From: Thermoleophilia bacterium
Lineage (GTDB): Bacteria; Actinomycetota; Thermoleophilia; Gaiellales; Gaiellaceae
Direction of reading: 5' to 3'
NCBI GenBank assembly: GCA_025936995.1
Contig: JAICSH010000003.1
Coordinates: 16,215-80,214 of the forward strand
DNA length: 64,000 bases
Shown here one piece after another: positions 38,873 to 47,243 of the stretch. The position numbers were made by a program, and so were the translations under genes. The notes under the pieces were generated by a model, which was given only the letters and a program-made list of their open reading frames with translations, did no database searches and had not been told where the DNA came from. Each line of letters opens with the position of its first letter. The stretch's first letter is position 1.

Positions 38873-40087
38873 ATGGTCGTCGGACTCCTCATCGGTCTCG
38901 TCCTCGGCGGCGCGGCAGCCGCGCTCTTCCTCCGGCTGCATTACCGCAGCCGCCTCGCACTGCTCGAACAGGCGCGCGACTCGTTCGGCGACACGATGAA
39001 GGTACTCGCCGCCGATGCGCTCGCGACGAGCAACCAGTCGTTCCTCGCGCTCGCCAAGGCGCAGCTCGAGCAGCTGCAGCAGCGCACGACGCAAGACCTG
39101 GAGCAGCGAAAGCAGGCGGTCGAGCACATGGTCCAGCCGATCCGAGAGTCGCTGCAGAAGGTCGACGGCAAGCTGCAGCAGCTCGAGGTCGCCCGAACGC
39201 GCGCGTACTCCGAGCTGTCGGTGCAGGTGCGGGAGCTGGCCGAGACGCAGAGCCAGTTGCGCAGCGAGACAGGAAACCTCGTCAGCGCCCTGCGCGACCG
39301 TCCGAACGTCCGGGGTCGCTGGGGCGAGATTCAGCTCCGACGGGTCGTCGAGATGGCCGGCATGCTCGAGCACTGCGACTTCGAGACGCAGGCCCACGTC
39401 CCGACCGAGGACAGTCGCCTGCGGCCGGACTTGATCGTCAAGCTGCCCGGAGCGAAGACGGTGGTCGTCGACTCGAAGTTCGCCGGCCAGGCGTATCTGG
39501 AGTCGCTCGGCGCACGTGACGACGACGAGCGCCTGGCGAAGCTGCGTGACCACGCGCGGCAAGTTCGGGAGCACATCGCGAAGCTGTCGGGAAAGAGCTA
39601 CTGGTCCCAGTTCGACTCGACACCCGAGTTCGTGGTGCTCTTCATCCCGGGCGAGACGTTCCTGAGCGCAGCGCTCGAACAGGACCCCTCCCTGATCGAG
39701 GAGGGCGTCAACCAGCAGGTCATCCTCGCAACTCCGACAACGCTCATTGCACTGCTCCGCGCCGTCGCGTACGGGTGGCGACAGGAGACCATCGCCGAGT
39801 CCGCGAAGGCGATCAGCGACCTGGGTCGCGAGCTGTACGGGCGGCTCGCCACGCTGACCGAGCACTTCGCAAAGGTGGGCCGGGGTCTCGAGACCGCCGT
39901 CCGCTCGTACAACGAGACGGTCGGCTCGCTCGAGACGCGCGTCCTGCCGAGCGCGCGAAAATTCCGCGACCAGGGCATTTCGCCGGCCTCGGAGCTCGCC
40001 GAGCTCCCGGCCGTCGAGCGAACGGTGCGGCCGGTGACCGCCCCCGAGCTGGCAAGCGGTGAAGACGCCACGGCCGACGCCGCGTAG
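38873..40087 (+). CDS. rmuC: DNA recombination protein RmuC
   Basis: RPNVRGRWGEIQLRRVVEMAGMLEHCDF; DLIVKLPGAKTVVVDSKF. Confidence 0.92.
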   Translation: MVVGLLIGLVLGGAAAALFLRLHYRSRLALLEQARDSFGDTMKVLAADALATSNQSFLALAKAQLEQLQQRTTQDLEQRKQAVEHMVQPIRESLQKVDGKLQQLEVARTRAYSELSVQVRELAETQSQLRSETGNLVSALRDRPNVRGRWGEIQLRRVVEMAGMLEHCDFETQAHVPTEDSRLRPDLIVKLPGAKTVVVDSKFAGQAYLESLGARDDDERLAKLRDHARQVREHIAKLSGKSYWSQFDSTPEFVVLFIPGETFLSAALEQDPSLIEEGVNQQVILATPTTLIALLRAVAYGWRQETIAESAKAISDLGRELYGRLATLTEHFAKVGRGLETAVRSYNETVGSLETRVLPSARKFRDQGISPASELAELPAVERTVRPVTAPELASGEDATADAA

Positions 40088-40093
40088 AGCGCG

Positions 40094-41239
40094 CTAGAAC
40101 CTGAGCAGCGCGGCGACGCCCCCGACCGGCTCGAGGTCGCGGTGCTCCTCGCCGATCACCTCGACCGTGCCGCCGTGCGTCAGGGTCTGGTGGACCGCGA
40201 GATCGAGGCCCGTGTCGGCCTCCTGCAGCCTCGTGCCGTCGAGCGGGCAGCTCCCGTCCGTCGCCTGCGCCCTTCCACAGGCCGGACAGACGTAGGCGGG
40301 CCGATCGGCGCCCTCCTGGACGAGCAGAAGCTCGACGCGGCCGTCGGACGCGGCCTGCAGCGTCTCCTCCCAGCCCGTCGCGGCGCGGCCGTTCCGCGCG
40401 GCCTCCTCGCGCCAGCGCGCAACCAGTTCCTCCTCCCTGCCGCTTCGCCAGTCGTCGAGCAGCGGCCCGGCCGCCTCGAGCAGCCGCGGCGCATCGACGT
40501 GCGCCTCGGCCGCAACCCATCCGACGAGCGCCGCGCGCACCTCGGGCGAGAGCAGCCCCTCAAACCCGGCTCGCGTCTCCTCCGGCCCGGCGAGCACGAC
40601 GCGGACGTCGCCGAGCCGGCGGACGCACCGGTCGAGCGCGTCTGCGACGTAGCGCAGATGCCGGCCGACGATCGTCTCGATGTGGCGCTCGTACCGCCCC
40701 TGCGACCAGCCGCCCTGGTCGTGGCGCCCCGGGACGTCCGACGACTCGTCCGCGAGCGGAGTCAGCTGCCCGGCCCGAAGCCTGTAGACGTCGCCGCGTT
40801 CCCGCCCGACATAGGCCACCACGGCGCCGTCGCCCCGCCCGACGAGCCGGACGAGCGGCGCGAGGTACAGCTGCTTCGCGATGCGGGCCTCGTCGTCGAC
40901 CGGCCACGACAGGGGAAGCGGCAGGAACAGGTCTTCGAGCTCGGCGGAGAAGAGCGCGACTCCGCGCATGCCCTCGCGGCTGAACTCGCTCCCGAACCAC
41001 GCCTCGACGCGTTCCAGGTCGCGCTCGAGCGCCTTCCGCTCATCGTGCGAGAGCGTCCCCCGCTGCTCGTCCAGCTTCCGCTCGGCGCGGGCGAGCAGCG
41101 ACCGCGTGTGCGAGCCGAGATCGGCCGCAGTAGGCACGATGCTGGGATCGAGCCCGATGTAGAGACTCACCGCGCACCCCTGGCGCGCGCGGAAGGCGGC
41201 GAGGTCGCGCAGCTGCTCCCACGTAATCGATCCCGCCAC
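40094..41239 (-). CDS. Vms1/bacterial archaeo-eukaryotic release factor (baeRF)-like protein with C-terminal zinc ribbon
   Basis: VSLYIGLDPSI..GGWSQGRYERHIE (GGQ-like loop)..RVVLAGPEETRAGFEGLLSPEV; CPACGRAQATDGSCPLDG. Confidence 0.7.
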   Translation of the reverse strand: MAGSITWEQLRDLAAFRARQGCAVSLYIGLDPSIVPTAADLGSHTRSLLARAERKLDEQRGTLSHDERKALERDLERVEAWFGSEFSREGMRGVALFSAELEDLFLPLPLSWPVDDEARIAKQLYLAPLVRLVGRGDGAVVAYVGRERGDVYRLRAGQLTPLADESSDVPGRHDQGGWSQGRYERHIETIVGRHLRYVADALDRCVRRLGDVRVVLAGPEETRAGFEGLLSPEVRAALVGWVAAEAHVDAPRLLEAAGPLLDDWRSGREEELVARWREEAARNGRAATGWEETLQAASDGRVELLLVQEGADRPAYVCPACGRAQATDGSCPLDGTRLQEADTGLDLAVHQTLTHGGTVEVIGEEHRDLEPVGGVAALLRF

Positions 41240-41352
41240 CCCGCACGTGTCCCCGCGGAGCGCGATTTCATGCCTGGTTCGCGCGGGCAGCGGGAACGTC
41301 AATCCGGCCCGGATCGTTTAATACGAAGACACGTTTTGACGAGAGGGATCGA

Positions 41353-42336
41353 ATGAGCGAGGTACGTGATCTGATCGTGATCGGCGGAGGGCCCGCGGGT
41401 TACACTGCGGCCCTTTACGCTGCGCGCGCGAACCTGCAGCCGCTCGTGATCGAGGGCTTCAGCTGGGGCGGGCAGCTCATGATCACCAGCGACGTCGAGA
41501 ACTACCCGGGCTACCCCGACGGGATAATGGGCCCGGAGATGATGGCCGAGTTCCGGCGCCAGGCGGAGCGCTTCGGCACCGAGTTCCTCACCGACAACGT
41601 GACGCGCGTCGACTTCTCGGAGCGGCCGTTCCGCGTCTGGGTCGAGGACGAGGAGTATCGCGCCAGGTCGGTGATCGTCGCGACCGGGGCGAGCGCCCGC
41701 TGGCTCGGGCTCGACTCCGAGGACCGGCTCAAGGGCCGCGGCGTCTCGGCATGCGCGACGTGCGACGGCGCCTTCTTCCGCGACAAGCACATCTACGTCG
41801 CCGGCGGCGGCGACTCGGCCTTCGAGGAGGCCCTCTTCCTCACGCGCTTCGGCTACAAGGTCACGCTCGTGCACCGGCGCAGCGAGTTCCGCGCGTCGCA
41901 GATCATGGTCGACCGGGCGCGCGACCACGAGAAGATCGAGTTCAAGACGCCGTACGTCGTCGAAGAGGTGCTCGGCGAGGACTCGATCAGCGGGCTGAAG
42001 CTCCGCAACACGGAGACGGGCGAATCCGAGGAGGTCGAGGCAGGCGCGCTGTTCGTCGCGATCGGCCACGACCCGAACACGGCCCTCTTCGTCGACCAGC
42101 TCGACCACGACGCGAACGGCTACCTCGTGGCGAAGCCCGGCACGACGGAGACGAACGTCCCGGGCGTGTTCGCGGCCGGCGACGTCCAGGACCACATCTA
42201 CCGCCAGGCGGTCACCGCCGCCGGCAGCGGCTGTATGGCGGCGCTCGACGCGGAGCGGTTCCTCGCGGCCGAAGAAGGCCACGCAGCCACCGCGCTCACC
42301 GCGCCGCGACCAGAAGCCGAGCCTACGCAGGTCTAG
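41353..42336 (+). CDS. trxB: Thioredoxin reductase
   Basis: DLIVIGGGPAGYTAALYAARA; SACATCDGAFFRDK CxxC. Confidence 0.95.
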   Translation: MSEVRDLIVIGGGPAGYTAALYAARANLQPLVIEGFSWGGQLMITSDVENYPGYPDGIMGPEMMAEFRRQAERFGTEFLTDNVTRVDFSERPFRVWVEDEEYRARSVIVATGASARWLGLDSEDRLKGRGVSACATCDGAFFRDKHIYVAGGGDSAFEEALFLTRFGYKVTLVHRRSEFRASQIMVDRARDHEKIEFKTPYVVEEVLGEDSISGLKLRNTETGESEEVEAGALFVAIGHDPNTALFVDQLDHDANGYLVAKPGTTETNVPGVFAAGDVQDHIYRQAVTAAGSGCMAALDAERFLAAEEGHAATALTAPRPEAEPTQV

Positions 42337-42363
42337 CCGCCCCCGCGGCGAATCCGCGCCGCA

Positions 42364-43275
42364 GTGCCCGCAACTTGGATCGACCTGCTCGACCCGTCGC
42401 TCGACGAGCTCCGGGAGAAGGCTCCCAGCGAGCTCGAGGAGACCGCGATGGAGCGGCTCCTCGCGCCGCCGCAGCACGAGGACGAGCCGCGGCCGACGTT
42501 CCAGGGGCACGGCGACTACGTCTTCGGGATCTTCCTCATCGCCGTCGCCGACAGGGCCGAGGACTCGGTCTACTACCAGGAGATCGACATCGTCCTCACG
42601 CACGACACGCTCCTCACCGTGCGCAAGACGCCGCCGGGCGCCAGGCCCGCCTGCGACGTCGGCATCGTCCGCAAGGGCGTGAAGGACGACGACTCGGCCG
42701 GGATGATGGCGTACCGGCTGATCGACGAGATCGCCGAGCGCTACCTCAGCCTCGTCGACGACCTCGACGAGGAGATCGACGAGCTCGAGGATCTCGTCGA
42801 GACGCTGCCGGCGGAGCGAACCCGCGGGCGGGTCTCCTCGCTCCGCCACGACCTGCTCCACATCCGGCGCACGCTGACGCCGATGCGCGACGCGGTCCGG
42901 CGCGTGATCGACAACACCGTCGAGGTCGAGGAGGGCGAGGAGGTCTTCCCGCACGACGTCGAGGTCGCGTTCAACGCCGCCTACGACAAGTTCCTGCGCG
43001 CCTCGGACGGACTCGACCTCGCCCGCGACCTGCTCGCCGGCGTCCGTGACTACAGCCAGGCGAAGATCGCGAACGACCAGAACGAGGTGATGAAGCGGCT
43101 GACCGTGATCGCCGCGCTGCTCCTCCTCCCCACGTTCATCGTCGGCCTCTACGGCCAGAACTTCGTCGACATCCCCGAGCTCCGCTGGCACCTCGGATAC
43201 GCCTTCAGCTGGGGTGTGATCGTCGGCACGACGCTGCTCCAGCTCTGGTGGTTCCGCCGCAAGAACTGGTTCTGA
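42364..43275 (+). CDS. corA: CorA-family divalent cation transporter
   Basis: C-terminal two TM; LPTFIVGLYGQNFVDIPEL (GQN replaces GMN). Confidence 0.9.
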   Translation: MPATWIDLLDPSLDELREKAPSELEETAMERLLAPPQHEDEPRPTFQGHGDYVFGIFLIAVADRAEDSVYYQEIDIVLTHDTLLTVRKTPPGARPACDVGIVRKGVKDDDSAGMMAYRLIDEIAERYLSLVDDLDEEIDELEDLVETLPAERTRGRVSSLRHDLLHIRRTLTPMRDAVRRVIDNTVEVEEGEEVFPHDVEVAFNAAYDKFLRASDGLDLARDLLAGVRDYSQAKIANDQNEVMKRLTVIAALLLLPTFIVGLYGQNFVDIPELRWHLGYAFSWGVIVGTTLLQLWWFRRKNWF

Positions 43276-43295
43276 GCGGGCTACCCTGAACGCCC

Positions 43296-43748
43296 GTGCC
43301 GAACTTCATCTGCCCGAACTGCAAGGAGCGCTCGGTCGACATCGACCGCAAGGAGGGGATGTTCGACCAGGCCGTCGCCTGCCACCACTGCGGCTTCGGC
43401 TTCCTGTTCGAGCTGATGGAGGACTACTACCCCGCTCCGACGACGGGTCTCGTAACGTGCGACCAGGAAGGGCGCATCCTCGCGCTCGGGCGCGGCGTAT
43501 TCGAGCTCAGCGGCTGGAGCGAGACGGAGGTGCTCGGAGCGGACGTGATCGCCGCCTTCGGCCTCGCGGGCTTCGAGGAGGAGAAGAACCCGGTCAAGCT
43601 CTCGCTCGAATGGGGCGTGCGCCGCCTGAACGAGCAGCTCCAGCTACGAACCCGGAGCGGCCAGATCAAGCGGGTCATCGGCGACTTCTTTCCAGCGCTC
43701 GACGACGACGGCGGCCTGCTCGTCGCGTTGACGCCTGCTCACGGCTAG
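43296..43748 (+). CDS. Zinc-ribbon plus PAS-like domain protein
   Basis: FICPNCKERSVDI..VACHHCGFGF; GLVTCDQEGRILALGRGVFELSGWSETEVLG. Confidence 0.65.
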   Translation: MPNFICPNCKERSVDIDRKEGMFDQAVACHHCGFGFLFELMEDYYPAPTTGLVTCDQEGRILALGRGVFELSGWSETEVLGADVIAAFGLAGFEEEKNPVKLSLEWGVRRLNEQLQLRTRSGQIKRVIGDFFPALDDDGGLLVALTPAHG

Positions 43749-43771
43749 ATTTCCGGCCGGCGCCCCGGCGC

Positions 43772-43823
43772 CCGGGCGATGGAGCTCGCCGGAACCGCCG
43801 CACAAGGCTGATGGCTCCTACGA
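43772..43823 (+). ncRNA. Fluoride (crcB) riboswitch
   Basis: GGGCGATGGAGCTCGCCGGAACCGCCGCACAAGGCTGATGGCTCCTACGA matches the crcB consensus; GGAG/CTCC pseudoknot present. Confidence 0.95.
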
Positions 43824-43840
43824 TCGAGAGGAGCTTGCAC

Positions 43841-44215
43841 GTGCGGACGATCGTGGCAATCGGCATTGCAGGAGCGCTCGGCGCGCTGGCCCGGTACGGC
43901 GTCGACGGGGCCGTCTCGCGGCGCCTGCCGACGTCGTTCCCCTGGGGAACGCTCGTCGTCAACGTCACCGGGGCGCTCGTCCTCGGGTTCCTCCTGACGC
44001 TGATGACGGAGCAGCTCACGACGGCGCCCTGGATCCGCTCGGCGCTCACGATCGGCTTCCTCGGCGCGTACACGACGTACTCGACGCTTTCGTACGAGTC
44101 GTACCGGCTGCTAGAGGACGGCGCGGTCGGGCTCGCCGCGGCGAACGTGCTCGGAAGCGCGGCCGCCGGCCTGATCGCGGTCTACCTCGGCGTCGTCGCC
44201 GGAAGGGCGCTGTGA
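43841..44215 (+). CDS. crcB: Fluoride channel CrcB/Fluc
   Basis: MRTIVAIGIAGALGALARYG..FPWGTLVVNVTGALVLGF..GAYTTYSTLSYE; GTG start after GAGAGGAG; the ATG at 43811 lies inside the riboswitch. Confidence 0.92.
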   Translation: MRTIVAIGIAGALGALARYGVDGAVSRRLPTSFPWGTLVVNVTGALVLGFLLTLMTEQLTTAPWIRSALTIGFLGAYTTYSTLSYESYRLLEDGAVGLAAANVLGSAAAGLIAVYLGVVAGRAL

Positions 44216-44219
44216 CCCC

Positions 44220-44558
44220 ATGAGACTCGAGGGCGAAGGCAAGCTGTTGCGGCTCTTCATCGGCGAGTCGGACACCTGGCACGGGAAGCCGCTCTACCAG
44301 GCGATCGTCGAGCGCGTCCGCGCGGAGGGCCTCGCCGGCGCGACCGTGATCCGCGGCATCGAGGGCTTCGGAGCCGACTCGCACCTCCACACCTCGAGGA
44401 TCCTGCGCCTCTCGGAGGACTTGCCCGTCGTGATCGAGATCGTCGACACGCCGGAGCAGATCGACCGCGTCGTGCCGATCCTCGACGAGATGGTCGGCGA
44501 GGGCATGCTCACGCTCGAGCGTGTCCAGATCGTCTCGTACCGGTCGAGCGACGAATAG
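44220..44558 (+). CDS. DUF190 family protein (PII-like fold)
   Basis: GEGKLLRLFIGESDTWHGKPLYQAIVERVRAEGLAGATVIRGIEGFG. Confidence 0.92.
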   Translation: MRLEGEGKLLRLFIGESDTWHGKPLYQAIVERVRAEGLAGATVIRGIEGFGADSHLHTSRILRLSEDLPVVIEIVDTPEQIDRVVPILDEMVGEGMLTLERVQIVSYRSSDE

Positions 44559-44581
44559 CTCGCGCGAGCCACAATGAGACG

Positions 44582-45124
44582 GTGGACTCGCTTGCGGGAC
44601 TGCTACTCGTGGCGTCGCCGGCGCTGCTCGACCCCAACTTCCGGCGTTCCGTCGTTCTCGTGACCGAGCACACGGAGGACGGCGCGGCCGGGCTCGTCCT
44701 CAACCGCCCGTCGCCCGTCGAGGTCGCCGGCGCTGTCCCCCAGCTGGAGCCGGTCGCCGGCGACGGCGACCAGGTCTGGGTCGGCGGCCCGGTACAACCC
44801 GAGGCCGTGCTCGTCCTCGGAGAGTTCCTCGACCCGGACGACGCCGCTGTGCCGCTCTTCGGCGCGCTCGGCTTCCCCTCGCTGGCGGAGCCCGAGGACA
44901 TCGTGCCGGCGACGACGCGGCGGCGGGTGTTCGCCGGCTACGCGAGCTGGGGCGTCGGCCAGCTCGAAGCGGAGCTCGCGGAGGAGGACTGGATCCTCGA
45001 GCCCGCGCTTCCCGACGACCCGTTCACCGACGAGCCGGACGAGCTGTGGCGCGACGTCCTCCGCCGCAAGGGCGGGATCTACGAGCTCGTCGCGCGGATG
45101 CCCGAGGATCCGCGCGTCAACTAG
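44582..45124 (+). CDS. YqgE/AlgH family (DUF179) protein
   Basis: GLLLVASPALLDPNFRRSVVLVTEHTEDGAAGLVLNRP. Confidence 0.9.
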   Translation: MDSLAGLLLVASPALLDPNFRRSVVLVTEHTEDGAAGLVLNRPSPVEVAGAVPQLEPVAGDGDQVWVGGPVQPEAVLVLGEFLDPDDAAVPLFGALGFPSLAEPEDIVPATTRRRVFAGYASWGVGQLEAELAEEDWILEPALPDDPFTDEPDELWRDVLRRKGGIYELVARMPEDPRVN

Positions 45125-45849
45125 ACGAGCCGCTCCGCGACGACGACGTAGGTTCTGATCGCGACGGTCTTGTCGTGCGCAGCCGCGAGCCGGCGGACCT
45201 CGCGATCGATCTCCACCTGTTCCTCGGTGGGAGCCGTGATCACGCGGCTCGTCGAAGCGACCCAGGCGGCGAGCTGGTCCGCGCTCATGGGGCGCACCTC
45301 GTAGAACGCCCTCTCCTCGAGCGGGCCGAAGCGTCGCGAGTCGTAGTGCTCGCGCCAGCGTGAGCGGCGCGCCGGGTCGCGCGGCCGCAGCAGGTCGTCG
45401 ACGGCACCGAGCAGCGGATCGTCCTGATTGAGCTGGTTCCACAGCAGTGCGAAGCCGCCGCCGGGACGGAGCACGCGGTGCATCTCCGCCAGCGCGCTCT
45501 CGGTCTCGAACCAGTGGAACGCCTGGCCGACCGCGATGCCGTCGACCGAGGCGTCGCCGAGCGGGATCGCCTCCGCCCTCCCGGCGAGCGCCTCGACGCC
45601 GGGCAGCTCGTGCTCGAGGACCGCCCGCATCTCGTCCCCGGGCTCGACGGCGACGACGTCCAGGCCGCGTGCGAGGAGCTGCCGCGTCACCTTCCCGGTG
45701 CCGGCTGCGAGATCGAGCACGCGCCCGCCCGGCGCGAGGCCGAGGCGGCCGAGCGCCCAGTCCACCGCCTCCTCCACGTATGCGGGCCGGGCCCGCTCGT
45801 AGTCGGCGGCGACCCGCTCGAAGCTGAGACGGAACCGGTCGTCAGCCAT
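45121..45849 (-). CDS. Class I SAM-dependent methyltransferase
   Basis: ADYERARPAYVEEAVDW..RVLDLAAGTGKVTRQLL..GQAFHWFETESALAEMHRVLRPGG. Confidence 0.88.
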   Translation of the reverse strand: MADDRFRLSFERVAADYERARPAYVEEAVDWALGRLGLAPGGRVLDLAAGTGKVTRQLLARGLDVVAVEPGDEMRAVLEHELPGVEALAGRAEAIPLGDASVDGIAVGQAFHWFETESALAEMHRVLRPGGGFALLWNQLNQDDPLLGAVDDLLRPRDPARRSRWREHYDSRRFGPLEERAFYEVRPMSADQLAAWVASTSRVITAPTEEQVEIDREVRRLAAAHDKTVAIRTYVVVAERLV

Positions 45850-46582
45850 CGCCGACTCGCGCGAACGTGAACACGTAGGTGAGACGCGGGAACGGGAAGC
45901 TCTCGCCGTACCGGGAAGCCAGCTCGTGCACCTTGCGGAGGGATTCCTCCCGCTTCTGCGGCTCGGCCGTGAGGAACATACTCGCCGTCGACAGGTAGCC
46001 GACGATGGCGTCCGGGCTCGACTGCTCGACGCTCTCCACGACCGTCCGCCCCAGTTCCCGAAACCAGGGCGCTCCTGGAAGCTCGTCGTCCCGGTACGGC
46101 TCGAGCCCCGCGTAGCCGACGAGCTCGCCGAGCTCCCGCTGCAGCGGATCGCGCTCGTCCCACCAGTTCCAGAGCAGGGCGAGACCGCCTCCCGGCGCGA
46201 TCACCCGGTGCAGCTCGGGTAGCGCCCGTTCGGGGTCGAACCAGTGGAACGCCTGCCCGGCGAAAGCCGCCGCGATGCTCGCGTCCGCGAGCGGGATCGA
46301 CTCCGCGGGTCCTACGTGCGCCTCGGCCTGGGGCACCGCCATCCGGAGCTGCTCGAGCATGGGGGCTCCCGGCTCCACGGCGACGACGTCGAAGCCGAGC
46401 GCGACCAGGCCGCGCGTGAGCTTGCCCGTTCCGGCCCCGACGTCGAGCACTCGCGCGCCCTCGCCGAGCCCGATCTGCTCCGCGGCCCAGCGGAGCGCCT
46501 CCTCGGGGTAGTCCGGACGGCGCCGCTCGTACTCCGCGGCCACGGCGTCGAAGCTGCGGGAGCGTGCGGCGCGATCAGACAC
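45842..46582 (-). CDS. Class I SAM-dependent methyltransferase, tandem paralogue
   Basis: AEYERRRPDYPEEALRW..RVLDVGAGTGKLTRGLV..GQAFHWFDPERALPELHRVIAPGG. Confidence 0.88.
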   Translation of the reverse strand: MSDRAARSRSFDAVAAEYERRRPDYPEEALRWAAEQIGLGEGARVLDVGAGTGKLTRGLVALGFDVVAVEPGAPMLEQLRMAVPQAEAHVGPAESIPLADASIAAAFAGQAFHWFDPERALPELHRVIAPGGGLALLWNWWDERDPLQRELGELVGYAGLEPYRDDELPGAPWFRELGRTVVESVEQSSPDAIVGYLSTASMFLTAEPQKREESLRKVHELASRYGESFPFPRLTYVFTFARVGDG

Positions 46583-47243
46583 GGCTGGACGGACAGAGGT
46601 CGTTCACGACGCAATCTTCGCAGCGCGGCCGCCGTGCGTCGCACACCCTGCGGCCATGCCAGATCAGGAGGTGCGGGAACCGGCCCCAGTCGGCGCGCGG
46701 GACGAGCCGGACGAGATCGCGCTCGATCTTCACCGGGTCCTCCTGCCGCGTCAGCCCGAGGCGCTGCGAGAGCCGCCGCACGTGCGTGTCGACGACGACT
46801 CCCTGCGGCTCCCCGAGCTCGGCTGCGACGACGTTCGCCGTCTTCCGCGCGACACCGGGCAGCCGGATCAGCTCCTCGAGCCGCCGCGGTACCTCGCCGT
46901 CGAAGTCCTCGAGCAGCATTCGCATCGTTCCGCGCAGCGCCTTCGTCTTCTGCCGGTAGAAGCCGGTCGCGAAGATGTCGCGCTCGAGCTCTCCCTGTGG
47001 CACGGCGAGGTAGTCCTCGGGCCGGCGGTACTTCTCGAACAGCGCCTGCGTGACCCGGTTCACGTTCACGTCCGTCGTCTGCGCCGAGAGCATCACCGAG
47101 ACGAGCAGCTCGAGCGGGCTCCGGAAGCGGAGCGCGATCGCCGCGTCGGCGTGATCCGCCGCGAGCCGCTCGATGATCGGCCCGATGCGCTGCTTCTTCG
47201 GCCCGACGTGTCTGCGGGCCTCTTTCAGGTAGCTACGAGGCAA
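46575..47243 (-). CDS. nth: Endonuclease III
   Basis: LLVSVMLSAQTTDVNVNRVTQALF; LIRLPGVARKTANVVAAELG; CDARRPRCEDCVVNDLC Fe-S loop; start codon (TTG?) uncertain. Confidence 0.9.
   Translation of the reverse strand: MPRSYLKEARRHVGPKKQRIGPIIERLAADHADAAIALRFRSPLELLVSVMLSAQTTDVNVNRVTQALFEKYRRPEDYLAVPQGELERDIFATGFYRQKTKALRGTMRMLLEDFDGEVPRRLEELIRLPGVARKTANVVAAELGEPQGVVVDTHVRRLSQRLGLTRQEDPVKIERDLVRLVPRADWGRFPHLLIWHGRRVCDARRPRCEDCVVNDLCPSSRV

Noticed and set aside
43811-43840. ATG start for crcB at 43811
   Set aside because: It lies inside the fluoride riboswitch; the GTG at 43841 has a proper RBS.
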